DNA of 64,000 bases, taken from Pseudomonas putida. Its GTDB lineage: Bacteria > Pseudomonadota > Gammaproteobacteria > Pseudomonadales > Pseudomonadaceae. Shown here in pieces: positions 56,107-64,000 of the stretch (its first letter is position 1; the number at the start of each line of letters is the position of its first letter). The stretch is taken from contig NZ_CP109603.1 of assembly GCF_025905425.1 (NCBI RefSeq), positions 2,640,001 to 2,704,000 of the forward strand, in the 5' to 3' direction. Under the pieces are notes generated by a model. The model searched no databases. It was not told the DNA's origin and worked only from the letters and a program-made list of their open reading frames with translations. Made by a program: the position numbers and the translations under genes.

Positions 56107-56951
56107 GCGGCGGCTTTCCCGAAGCCCTGCAATTTTCCTTCGCTGAGCGCGTCAACCAGTTGGTCGACTGGCTGGTGCTGAACTACGGCGACCACCTGCG
56201 CAACGTCTCGGACCAGCTGCTGCAACTGCTGGTAGGCCTGGAAAACCTGCTGCGCCTGCTGCCTTGGTGGGCGCTGTTGCTGCTGGTCGGGCTGCTCGCC
56301 TGGCATGCCAGCCGCAGCGTGCTGCGCAGCGTGACGATGGTTGCACTACTGGCCTTGATCGGCATGCTCGGGCTGTGGGACAAGCTGCTGCAAACCCTGG
56401 CCCTGGTACTGGTCAGCACCGGCCTGTGCGTGCTGGTCGGGGTGCCGTTGGGCATCCTGCTGGCCTCGCGCCCGCTGGCCAGGCGGCTGTTGATGCCGGT
56501 GCTGGACGTGATGCAGACACTCCCAGCATTCGTCTACCTGATCCCGGTGCTCATGCTGTTCGGCCTGGGCAAGGTACCGGCGGTGTTCGCCACCCTGATC
56601 TACGCCTTGCCGCCGCTGGTGCGGCTGACCGAGCTGGGCTTGCGGCAGATCGACCCATCGTTGCTGCAGGCAGCCCATGGCCTGGGCGCCAGCCGCTGGC
56701 AACGGCTGCGGCGCATCGCCTTGCCACTGGCCCTGCCAAGCATCATGGCCGGCCTTAACCAGTCTGTGATGATGGCGTTGTCGATGGTGGTGGTGGCCTC
56801 GATGATCGGCGCGCGAGGGCTGGGAGAGGATGTCTTGGCGGGCATCCAGACCTTGAATGTGGGCCAGGGCGTTGAAGCGGGGTTGGCGATCGTGGCGCTG
56901 GCCATGGTGATTGATCGCATCAGCCAGGCCTATGGGCGCACGGGGCGCTGA
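56103..56951 (+). CDS. Betaine/proline-type ABC transporter permease
   Basis: A protein of 282 residues with six to seven membrane helices and the permease EAA loop (AAHGLGASRWQRLRRIALPLALPSIMAG). It matches ProW/OpuAB-type permeases. It should work with the upstream binding protein, but the ATP-binding subunit is absent here: the next gene is a LysR regulator. It may use an ATPase encoded elsewhere. Confidence 0.9.
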   Translation: MSGGFPEALQFSFAERVNQLVDWLVLNYGDHLRNVSDQLLQLLVGLENLLRLLPWWALLLLVGLLAWHASRSVLRSVTMVALLALIGMLGLWDKLLQTLALVLVSTGLCVLVGVPLGILLASRPLARRLLMPVLDVMQTLPAFVYLIPVLMLFGLGKVPAVFATLIYALPPLVRLTELGLRQIDPSLLQAAHGLGASRWQRLRRIALPLALPSIMAGLNQSVMMALSMVVVASMIGARGLGEDVLAGIQTLNVGQGVEAGLAIVALAMVIDRISQAYGRTGR

Positions 56952-57032
56952 GTGCGCTACATGTGCGCTTGCCGGCAACAGGGCCGGCGCTGACAATGCG
57001 CTACTGCCCGCTCAGCCTTGGAGCCTTTTCGC

Positions 57033-57896
57033 GTGTCCCTTAAAGCCCTGCGCACCTTGGTCACCATCGCCCGCCACGGCACCTTCGCCCGTGCCGCCGA
57101 CCTGCTCAGCCTCACCCCTTCGGCGGTGAGCCTGCACATCAAGACCCTCGAAGACGAGCTGCAGGTCACCCTGTTCGATCGCAGCCGGCGGCAAGTCGTG
57201 CTGACCGAGGCCGGGCAATTGGCAGTCGCCCGCGCCGAAAGCATCCTGGGGGCCTATGACGAACTGGCCGATGCCTTGGCCAGTGGCCCGAGCCTGCGTG
57301 GCAGATTGCGCCTGGGTGCGATACATACCGTGCTGGCCCGGCGCTTGCCCAAGGCCCTGTTGTGGATCAAGACCCACCATCCGCAGCTACACATCAGCGT
57401 CGCTTCGGGCATGTCGGCGGAATTGGCACGGCGTGTCGAAGACGGCGAACTCGACGCGGCGATCACCACCGAACCGGTCAGCCCCTACCCGCAGAACCTG
57501 GTCTTCACGCCCCTGTTCGCTGACCGCTTCTGGGCGATCGCCAGCCCGGAGCTAGCGGGCCAGAGCGTGGCAGAGCTGCTGGCCAGCCAACCCTTTCTGC
57601 GCTTCGACAAACGCGCCTGGGCCGGGCGGCAGATCGAACAGGAGCTGCGCCGCCAACACTTGCAAGTGAGCGAGCAGATGGAGCTGGACAGCCAGGAAGC
57701 CCTGGCAAGCATGGCGGTCATGGGCCTGGGGGTGGCGATCATCCCCATGGCAGACGCGGACTTGCAGCGTTTGCCGGCAGCAACCTGCCTGCCGTTTGGC
57801 GAGCCGCAGCTGACGCGCCGGGTGGTGTTGCTTGAACATGAGAAAAGTCAGCGGCGCCACCTGAGCGCGGTGCTGAAAACGGCACTGGAAGCCTGA
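57033..57896 (+). CDS. LysR family transcriptional regulator
   Basis: A protein of 287 residues. The helix-turn-helix (TFARAADLLSLTPSAVSLHIKTLEDELQ, about 17-44) is followed by a LysR effector domain. I prefer the GTG start at 57033 because TGGAG lies about 10 bases upstream; a TTG at 57018 is possible. It lies between the transporter operon and the AEC carrier on the same strand, and could control either. Confidence 0.88.
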   Translation: MSLKALRTLVTIARHGTFARAADLLSLTPSAVSLHIKTLEDELQVTLFDRSRRQVVLTEAGQLAVARAESILGAYDELADALASGPSLRGRLRLGAIHTVLARRLPKALLWIKTHHPQLHISVASGMSAELARRVEDGELDAAITTEPVSPYPQNLVFTPLFADRFWAIASPELAGQSVAELLASQPFLRFDKRAWAGRQIEQELRRQHLQVSEQMELDSQEALASMAVMGLGVAIIPMADADLQRLPAATCLPFGEPQLTRRVVLLEHEKSQRRHLSAVLKTALEA

Positions 57897-58006
57897 GCCC
57901 GAGCAGACCATGCATTTATTCTCAACGGTCGGTGAAGAAAACAACGTTTTTACAAATCTAACCACCCACGTAGGCTGTAGCGGTATCCGACTACGGAAGG
58001 CCGACC

Positions 58007-58924
58007 ATGCTCCACCTGCTGCTGACCACACTGTTACCGATCATCCTGCTGATCGCCCTGGGCACCTTTCTGCGCGTGCGCGGCTTTCTTGCCGAAACCT
58101 TCTGGCCCGGGGCCGAGCGCCTGAGCTATTACGTGCTGCTGCCGTCGCTGTTTCTGCACGGCCTGGCCACCGCCAACCTCGACGGCGTACCGGTGCTGGG
58201 CATGGTTGGTGTGCTGATGCTCTCGACCCTGCTCGGCGCGCTGCTGCTGGTGCTCTACCAGGGCGCGGTCAACCATGATGGCGCCGATTTCACGTCGGTC
58301 TTCCAAGGTGGCGTACGCTTCAATAACTACATCGGCGCCACGCTGGCCGCAGGTATCTATGGCAGTGCCGGCATCGCGCTGGCGGCCGTTGCCAATGCCG
58401 CCATCGTGCCTTTGGTCAACCTGCTTTGCGTACTGGTGTTCGCCCGTTTCAGTGCACGCCACAGCTCACCGGCCACGGTACTGCGAGCGATCTTCGCCAA
58501 CCCGCTGATCGTAGGCTGTGCCGGCGGCCTGTTGCTGCGGGCCACAGGGCTTGGCTTACCCGCAGGGCTTGAACCTACCGTCAAAGCCCTGGGCCAGGCG
58601 GCCCTGCCCCTGGGCCTGCTGTGCGTGGGCGCGGCCCTGGGTGGCGCCAGGGTCGGCCAACAGGTGCGTCCGTTGATGGCGGCCTCTGCCTTCAAGTTCC
58701 TGGTCATGCCACTGACTACCTGGGGGCTATGCCGTGTACTCGGCCTAGGTGGCCAGGCAGCGGTAGTAGCCGTGCTGTTTCAGGCGCTGCCCACCGCTTC
58801 CTCGTCCTATGTGATGGCCAGGCAAATGGGCGGCAACGCACCGCTGATGGCCACCATCATCGCCCTGCAGACCGTGGCCGCCGCCGCGACCCTTCCTTTG
58901 GTGCTAATGCTTACGCTTGGCTAG
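58007..58924 (+). CDS. AEC (auxin efflux carrier) family transporter
   Basis: A protein of 305 residues with about ten membrane helices and the family's internal repeat (GVRFNNYIGATLAAGIYGSAG; ALPTASSSYVMARQMGG). Bacterial members carry dicarboxylates or other organic acids. GGAAGG precedes the ATG at 58007. The substrate is unknown. Confidence 0.88.
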   Translation: MLHLLLTTLLPIILLIALGTFLRVRGFLAETFWPGAERLSYYVLLPSLFLHGLATANLDGVPVLGMVGVLMLSTLLGALLLVLYQGAVNHDGADFTSVFQGGVRFNNYIGATLAAGIYGSAGIALAAVANAAIVPLVNLLCVLVFARFSARHSSPATVLRAIFANPLIVGCAGGLLLRATGLGLPAGLEPTVKALGQAALPLGLLCVGAALGGARVGQQVRPLMAASAFKFLVMPLTTWGLCRVLGLGGQAAVVAVLFQALPTASSSYVMARQMGGNAPLMATIIALQTVAAAATLPLVLMLTLG

Positions 58925-58958
58925 ACTGTGATTCAACTCACAGTGCGGAAGCCCGGCC

Positions 58959-59570
58959 ATGCGCCTCTCGTGGATGGTGATCGGTTTGACCACAGCCCTG
59001 CTTGCAGGCCCATTGCACGCAGCTGACCCGGCCAAGGCCGCCGTCGCCGAGGACAAGGCCGAAGTCCTTGAAGAAAAAGTGGTCGAGGACGCCCCACCAC
59101 CGAAGAAGGCCGAGACCATCACCCCAGGCGAGGTAAAAGCGGTTGACCCGGCAGGCACGTCGCCGCTGGACGACAGCATCACCTGCCTGGCCCGCACCAT
59201 CTACTGGGAAGCCAAGGGCGCCGACGCCAAGGACATGACCGCAGTGGCCAGCGTCGTGCTCAACCGCCTGGGCCACGACGGTTTCCCGGACACCATCTGT
59301 GGCGTCGTCAAGCAGGGCGTGGAAACCAAGGCCTGCCAGTTTTCCTGGTGGTGTGACGGGCGCTCCGACCAGGTCGAGGAAGCGCAGCGTTACGACATCG
59401 CCAAGGAGATCGCGCGCAAGGCGCTCAACCAGCAGCTCAAGGACCCCACCGGTGGGGCGCTGTATTTCCACGACCGCCATGTGCGCCCGGATTGGGCCAA
59501 GGCCTACCGCAAGACGGCCGAGACCACGCATTTTCTGTTCTACAAGCCTAATCAGGCACTGGCCCGCTGA
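58959..59570 (+). CDS. Cell wall hydrolase, SleB-type (Hydrolase_2) domain
   Basis: A protein of 203 residues. A signal peptide (about 1-21) is followed by an Ala/Lys/Glu-rich linker (about 22-72) and a Hydrolase_2 catalytic domain starting CLARTIYWEAKG, with GVVKQGVETKACQFSWWCDG and a GALYFHDRHVRPDW end. The conserved Glu in YWEAKG is the likely general acid of this lytic transglycosylase-like fold. It probably acts on peptidoglycan in the periplasm. Confidence 0.9.
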   Translation: MRLSWMVIGLTTALLAGPLHAADPAKAAVAEDKAEVLEEKVVEDAPPPKKAETITPGEVKAVDPAGTSPLDDSITCLARTIYWEAKGADAKDMTAVASVVLNRLGHDGFPDTICGVVKQGVETKACQFSWWCDGRSDQVEEAQRYDIAKEIARKALNQQLKDPTGGALYFHDRHVRPDWAKAYRKTAETTHFLFYKPNQALAR

Positions 59571-59787
59571 CACTCGCGGCCAAAAGCGTGCGTGCATCAC
59601 TCGCCGAAGTTACGAATGATTACCAAGTAGTCGCACTTTTTGCACGCCCAGTGGTCTACTCCCTCTTTTGCCGCCTGCAACGATTGCCGGCGTTTTCATT
59701 GCTTTGCACGATACCGGGCCAAAAACCCTGGGCTTGTGTAGGATGAGCAGCGCTTACCACGACGGTGCCAGTCATAGGGAGATTCAC

Positions 59788-60639
59788 ATGCGCGTCCTGT
59801 CATCCGTTGCCGCCTTGTCGCTGGGCCTGGTCGTCTCGACCGGGGCCTGGGCCGTCACCGGCGAAGAGGCGCAGCTGATCGATTCGATCAATGTCTACCG
59901 CAGCAAGGCCCAGCCCTGTGGTGGCGAGGCGTCGCTGGAGCTGCCGCCGCTGAACAGCGACACACGCCTGGCGCTGTCGCCCGAGGGCACTCGCGACTTG
60001 CAACAGGCCATGACCCGCGCGGCCTACCCGATGGTCAACGTGCAGGCGATCAGCCTGTCGGGCCCGCGTGATGCGCGCGCAGCCATGCATGCCATCGAGG
60101 AGAGCTTCTGCCAGGTGGTGCTCGACCCGCAGTTCGTCGATATCGGCGTCAGCCAGGAAGGTCGCGATTGGCGCATCGTCCTCGCCCGCCCGCTGATCAG
60201 TGGCCGCCTGGGTGACTGGCAGGCCGAGGGGCAGAAGGTGCTGCAGGAGATCAATGCCGCACGCACGGTGCCGCGCCAATGCGGTGGCCAACCATTCGCT
60301 GCCGCGCCGGCGCTGAGCTGGAATACCACCCTGGCAGGGGTGGCCGCCGGCCACACACGGGCCATGGCCAACCAGAACTTTTTCGACCACATCGACCGAG
60401 ACAGCCGTACCCCCGGGGATCGCGCCGAGCTGGCCGGCTACATGTATCAGCAGATCGGCGAGAACATCGCTGCCGGCCGCGACACCGCGCACAAGGTGAT
60501 CGACGGCTGGCTGGCCAGCCCAGGGCATTGCGCCACGCTGATGAACCCTGATTTTCGCGAGCTGGGGGCGGCCTATGCCGTAGACCCCAAGAGTGATGCT
60601 GGGATCTACTGGACGGCGTTGTTCGGCACACCGCAGTGA
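59788..60639 (+). CDS. CAP/SCP domain protein with a degenerate N-terminal copy
   Basis: A protein of 283 residues. The signal peptide is about 1-22. Residues 146-283 form a complete CAP (SCP/PR1-like) domain with FFDHID (H201), GENIAAG and SPGHCATLMNPDFRELGAAY. Residues 24-135 repeat its pattern (LIDSINVYRSKAQPCGG against VLQEINAARTVPRQCGG) but lack the central His/Glu motifs, so they look like a decayed duplicate. It is probably secreted to the periplasm. AGGGAGA precedes the ATG. Confidence 0.86.
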   Translation: MRVLSSVAALSLGLVVSTGAWAVTGEEAQLIDSINVYRSKAQPCGGEASLELPPLNSDTRLALSPEGTRDLQQAMTRAAYPMVNVQAISLSGPRDARAAMHAIEESFCQVVLDPQFVDIGVSQEGRDWRIVLARPLISGRLGDWQAEGQKVLQEINAARTVPRQCGGQPFAAAPALSWNTTLAGVAAGHTRAMANQNFFDHIDRDSRTPGDRAELAGYMYQQIGENIAAGRDTAHKVIDGWLASPGHCATLMNPDFRELGAAYAVDPKSDAGIYWTALFGTPQ

Positions 60640-60650
60640 GTGCCTGAACA

Positions 60651-60680
60651 GCCTGAGCGGGTAATGTGGCCGGCTCAGGC
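60651..60680. terminator. Hairpin between convergent genes
   Basis: GCCTGAGC (60651-60658) pairs with GCTCAGGC (60673-60680). It overlaps the stop codon of the convergent regulator. Confidence 0.55.
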
Positions 60681-61649
60681 GACAACCGCCCCGCTGCGCA
60701 GTTGCAGTGCCGTACAGCCGAACCGCCGCCGCACGCACTTGCCCAGGTGGCTGGCATCGCCCAACCCCACTTCATCGGCAATCTGCGCCAGGCTGTGGCT
60801 GGAATTGAGCAATCGCCAGCGCGCCTGCTGCAACCGCATCTCCAGCCACCAGGCCTTGGCGCTCATACCCTGGCTGGCCTGGAACTGACGATCAAGCTGC
60901 CGTCGGCTGATGCAAAGCTCTGCCGCAAGGTGTTCAACCGACAACGGTGAGCCCAGGTGATGGCGCATCAGCGCGAGCGCGCGCTGAACCTGCCGCCCCT
61001 GCCCTGCCCCCGGCTCCAGCGAGCGCAAGGCATGGCGGCTGTCGCGTGTTTCATCCACCAGCATGTCGGCCAGGCCCTTGAGTGCCCGGGCTCGCCCACA
61101 GGCGCGCGACAACAGCTCTACCGCCAGGTCGATGGCCGCCGTCCCGCCAGCGCAGGTTATGCGACCGCCCTGAATGCAGTAGAGCTGATCGCGCAGCACC
61201 TTCAGATGAGGAAAAGACGCACGGAACTCGGCTTCATGCCGCCAGTGAACCACCACGTCGTGCCCGTCCAACAGGCCACAGGCCGCCAGCAGAAACGCAG
61301 CATTATCGACACCCACCAGCTTGACGCCAGCCTTGGCAGCCCGTTTCAGCACCCCCTTGTAGCGCGGTGCCAGTTCAGCGGTTGCCATGGCATTGCGACC
61401 ACCGAACAGCACCAGGTAGTCGTACTGGGACATATCGAGCTGTTCGGCGATGGCCTCAACCTGCACCACGGCGCCACTGCTGGCGGGCACCGGGTCGAGG
61501 GTCAGCCCTGCCAAGGTCCAGCTGCAATAGCGCTGTCGGCTGTAGTCTTCGTCATCGGCGCTGAAACGCAGCTTGTCGAGAAACGCCCCAAACGGCAGCA
61601 AGGCGAATTCCGGCAGCGGCAGGATCAGCAGGCGGATATCAGGGGGCAT
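60675..61649 (-). CDS. GlxA family transcriptional regulator (DJ-1/PfpI plus AraC domains)
   Basis: A protein of 324 residues, the second of this family in the window. Residues about 5-180 are a DJ-1/PfpI-like sensor; the nucleophile position reads VDNAAFLLAACG, so there is no catalytic Cys. Residues about 215-320 are the AraC DNA-binding domain (LCISRRQLDRQFQASQG; VGLGDASHLGKCVRRRFG). It resembles regulators of quaternary-amine and arginine use (GbdR, CdhR, ArgR). It is divergent from lysE. Confidence 0.88.
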   Translation of the reverse strand: MPPDIRLLILPLPEFALLPFGAFLDKLRFSADDEDYSRQRYCSWTLAGLTLDPVPASSGAVVQVEAIAEQLDMSQYDYLVLFGGRNAMATAELAPRYKGVLKRAAKAGVKLVGVDNAAFLLAACGLLDGHDVVVHWRHEAEFRASFPHLKVLRDQLYCIQGGRITCAGGTAAIDLAVELLSRACGRARALKGLADMLVDETRDSRHALRSLEPGAGQGRQVQRALALMRHHLGSPLSVEHLAAELCISRRQLDRQFQASQGMSAKAWWLEMRLQQARWRLLNSSHSLAQIADEVGLGDASHLGKCVRRRFGCTALQLRSGAVVA

Positions 61650-61653
61650 CTCA

Positions 61654-61682
61654 GGACATCCAGTTCAAACCATCAGATGTCC
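61654..61682. promoter_or_regulatory. GGACATC-N15-GATGTCC inverted repeat
   Basis: GGACATC (61654-61660) and GATGTCC (61676-61682) form an inverted repeat in the divergent promoter region between the GlxA regulator and the lysE gene. It is a likely operator of that regulator. Confidence 0.5.
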
Positions 61683-61750
61683 AGATATTACCCTTTAAAA
61701 ACAGCGTCGTGGCCTAGACTGGCGCACTGCGAATCAACAAGGTATATCCC

Positions 61751-62362
61751 ATGGCACTCGACACCTGGCTCATCTATCTGCTGGCCAGCATCGGCCTGTC
61801 GCTCACCCCAGGCCCCAACAGCTTGCTGGCGCTGACCCACGGCGCGCTGTATGGCGCGCGCCGCACCCTGTTCACCATCGTTGGCGGAGTCGTTGGCTTC
61901 AGTGCGTTGATTGCCCTGGCGATGTTCGGCCTCAGTGCCCTGCTGCAAACCTCTGCGTCGGTGCTTGGCGTACTCAAATGGGTGGGCGGCGCTTACCTGG
62001 TCTGGCTGGGTATCCAGCTGTGGCGCAGCCCGGCACTGCATCTGGAAGTAACGGAGCGGACCCTGCGCCTGACCAATGCGAGCCTGTTCCGCCAGGGCCT
62101 GCTGTCGGCGATGGCCAACCCCAAGGTGCTGTTGTTCTATGGTGCGTTCCTGCCGCAGTTCCTCGACCCTCAGCGTGGGCTGCCGATGCAGTTCGTGGTG
62201 ATGGCGGCCACCTTTGCCAGCGTAGAGTTCCTGGTCGAATACCTGCTGGCACGGCTGGCGTTTCGCATCCGACCATGGCTGGCCAAGGGTGGCAAAGGCT
62301 TCAATCGTTGCTGCGGGAGCCTGTTTGCAGTGATTGGCGTGGCATTGCCGCTGGGGCGCTGA
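61751..62362 (+). CDS. LysE family amino-acid exporter
   Basis: A protein of 203 residues with six membrane helices. The family's TPGPNSLLALTHGALYG motif (about residues 19-35) and the C-terminal FRQGLLSAMANPKVLLFYGAFLPQF are typical of LysE/RhtB exporters. It exports amino acids or derivatives, perhaps in response to the divergent GlxA regulator. Confidence 0.9.
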   Translation: MALDTWLIYLLASIGLSLTPGPNSLLALTHGALYGARRTLFTIVGGVVGFSALIALAMFGLSALLQTSASVLGVLKWVGGAYLVWLGIQLWRSPALHLEVTERTLRLTNASLFRQGLLSAMANPKVLLFYGAFLPQFLDPQRGLPMQFVVMAATFASVEFLVEYLLARLAFRIRPWLAKGGKGFNRCCGSLFAVIGVALPLGR

Positions 62363-62368
62363 CTCAGG

Positions 62369-63568
62369 TCAGCTGCGCCGCCCCTGCATGACGAACACCA
62401 AAAGCGCCAGCCCAGGCAACCCGGCGCCTACCAACGCCACACCGTGCCAGCCAAACTGGGCAAACAGCGCACTGGCCACCGCCGAACCCAACGCCCCTCC
62501 CAGGAAGATGCTAGTCATGTACACCGCGTTCAGCCGCCCGCGGCTGGCCGGGTCCAGCGCATAGACTTCACGCTGGCCGATCACCATGTTCATCTGCACC
62601 GCGAAGTCCAGCAGCACCCCCGTCAACCCAAGGCCGATCACACTGAAGCCTGGCGTCGTCAGCCCGAACAGCAGCGCTACGGGCGCCAGCAGCAAGGCCA
62701 CCTGAGACCCTGCACGGGCATGCCCGGCATCAGCCAGGCGGCCGGCCATGGGCGCGGCCACGGCCCCCACTGCACCGACCAGGGCAAACAGCGCAATCTG
62801 GCTCTGCGACAGGCCGTGCGCCCCTGCCAGGGCCAGTGGCACCGCAGTCCAGTACAGGCTGAATGCTGCGAACATCAATGCCTGGTACAGCGAGCGCTGA
62901 CGCAGCAGCGGATACCGGCGCAGCAGCGCGATCAACGACATCATCAGCGCGCCATAGCTGGCCTTGTGCTCTGGCACCCGGCGCGGCAGGGTCAGGGCCA
63001 GTAACAGAATGATCGCCAGCATCACGCCCGCCGCACCGACGAACACGGTTCGCCAACCAAAGTGATCAGCCACCAGGCTCGATAACGGCCGCGCCAGCAG
63101 AATGCCCAGCAGCAGGCCGCCCATGATGTTGCCGACCACACGGCCACGCTGCTGCTCGGGCGCCAAGTGCGCCGCCAGCGGGATAAGCATCTGCACCGCG
63201 ACCGAACTGAACCCGATCAGCAGCGCATAGCCCAGAAACAGCTGGCCCTGGCCACTGCCGCTGGTGCCTGCCAACAACAGGCTGACGCAGGCCAGTACTG
63301 CGGTGGCGATCATCAGCCGGCGGTTTTCCAGCAGGTCGGCCAGCGGCACCAACAACAGCAGCCCCAAGGCATAACCAAGCTGGGTCAGCGAGACGATCAG
63401 GCTGGCACGCTCGGTGGAAAGCCCCAGATCCGGGGCAATGAGCCCGACGATAGGCTGGGCATAGTAGATATTGGCGACGATGGCGCCGCAGCAAAACGCC
63501 AGCAGGGTCACCAGGGCCCGGCTCAGGCCGATGGCCGAGGGCTGGTCTGCGGCTAGGGAGGGGTTCAT
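62369..63568 (-). CDS. MFS transporter
   Basis: A protein of 399 residues with 12 membrane helices. The loop 2-3 motif reads PLADLLENRRLM, and the fold matches the proton-antiport MFS family that exports drugs or sugars (YnfM/AraJ-like). ATG at 63568 is used. It converges on lysE. The next gene on the same strand, upstream, is a LysR regulator that may control it. Confidence 0.88.
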   Translation of the reverse strand: MNPSLAADQPSAIGLSRALVTLLAFCCGAIVANIYYAQPIVGLIAPDLGLSTERASLIVSLTQLGYALGLLLLVPLADLLENRRLMIATAVLACVSLLLAGTSGSGQGQLFLGYALLIGFSSVAVQMLIPLAAHLAPEQQRGRVVGNIMGGLLLGILLARPLSSLVADHFGWRTVFVGAAGVMLAIILLLALTLPRRVPEHKASYGALMMSLIALLRRYPLLRQRSLYQALMFAAFSLYWTAVPLALAGAHGLSQSQIALFALVGAVGAVAAPMAGRLADAGHARAGSQVALLLAPVALLFGLTTPGFSVIGLGLTGVLLDFAVQMNMVIGQREVYALDPASRGRLNAVYMTSIFLGGALGSAVASALFAQFGWHGVALVGAGLPGLALLVFVMQGRRS

Positions 63569-63679
63569 GCGATGTTCCTCGACAAGGGACGGAATATGCC
63601 GCACACCTTACCCAGGCATACCGCAGGCGAGAATCCGGCCGGCGCGCAACGGCGCTTTGCACCCAGCGCAACGCTGGCT

Positions 63680-64000
63680 TTAAATGGCCAACAAGCCTTC
63701 ACAGAATGCGATGAACGCCGTCACCCGACGCGAGCCGCGATGATTGGGCAGGTACAGCGCATTGATCCGGTCATTGGCGGTGCCGGGGCTGATCTGCCAG
63801 TCACCGAACACGCGCTGCAGCGTGCCGTCGGCCACATCCTCGCGCACCAACCAGTCGGCCAGCAGGGCAATACCGCTACCCGCCAGCGCGGCTTCACGCA
63901 ACAGGTCGGCATTGGCGCTGCGAAGCGGCCCGCTCACGTCCAGCTCCAGCACCTGTCGCGCCCGCGATAGGCGCCAGGGGCGCGCTTTTTGCCCGTAACG
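63680..64000 (-). CDS. LysR family regulator, C-terminal part
   Basis: The gene enters from beyond the right edge, and only the last 106 residues are visible. They form the end of a LysR effector-binding domain: YGQKARPWRL, SANADLLREAALAGSGIALL, LPNHRGSRRVTAFIAF. The DNA-binding part is outside. It is probably the regulator of the adjacent MFS gene. Confidence 0.82.
   Translation of the reverse strand, partial: RYGQKARPWRLSRARQVLELDVSGPLRSANADLLREAALAGSGIALLADWLVREDVADGTLQRVFGDWQISPGTANDRINALYLPNHRGSRRVTAFIAFCEGLLAI

Overview
The window is high-GC DNA from a Pseudomonas, most likely the P. putida group. The evidence is a pobA/pobR pair, an ornithine cyclodeaminase carrying the P. putida catalytic residues, REP palindromes, an Hfq-titrating Crc-type sRNA beside an HMG-CoA lyase gene, and a typical load of LysR, AraC and GlxA regulators. 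As far as I remember, the gene order resembles the PP_35xx part of P. putida KT2440. I could not run an alignment to confirm this.

Layout. 1-16.3 kb: the end of a hydantoinase A gene, an AraC regulator, a DUF3300/DUF2950 envelope pair, a small lipoprotein, two DMT exporters, RidA, GlxA and TetR regulators, a beta-propeller protein, and a scavenging module made of a sulfonate-type binding protein, a flavin monooxygenase and (S)-ureidoglycine aminohydrolase. 16.4-20.9 kb: an amino-acid permease, an Lrp regulator, ornithine cyclodeaminase and CtlX, which together form a citrulline-to-ornithine-to-proline route. 20.9-22.1 kb: seven tandem REPIN units with a higher-order duplication. 22.1-29.2 kb: sodC, lysR, ggt, pobA/pobR, a MerR regulator and HMG-CoA lyase. 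29.2-29.74 kb: a CrcY-type sRNA with a sigma-54 promoter and six A-rich motifs. 29.7-38.2 kb: mgtC, DUF3203, ccoG, a MocR regulator, two paralogous hybrid histidine kinases and an SDR. 38.3-39.1 kb: a large inverted-repeat island.

39.1-42.3 kb: an emrAB/marR efflux locus whose emrB carries an in-frame TGA. 42.4-48.1 kb: a two-component system divergent from an acyl-CoA synthetase/dehydrogenase pair. 48.3-53 kb: an orphan FecR, a Na+/H+ antiporter and a chemoreceptor. 53-55 kb: an unusual membrane-tethered subtilase. 55-58.9 kb: a betaine-type ABC binding protein and permease without an ATPase, a LysR regulator and an AEC carrier. 58.9-64 kb: two envelope proteins (a SleB-type hydrolase and a duplicated CAP protein), a GlxA regulator divergent from a LysE exporter, an MFS exporter and the end of a LysR gene.

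Most of the window is ordinary chromosomal metabolism and regulation. I see no phage, integrase, transposase, CRISPR array, tRNA or rRNA. I found no convincing wholly new multi-gene system. The best leads are the sRNA locus and its possible targets, the REPIN array, the inverted-repeat island, the interrupted emrB, the subtilase architecture and the ATPase-less transporter.
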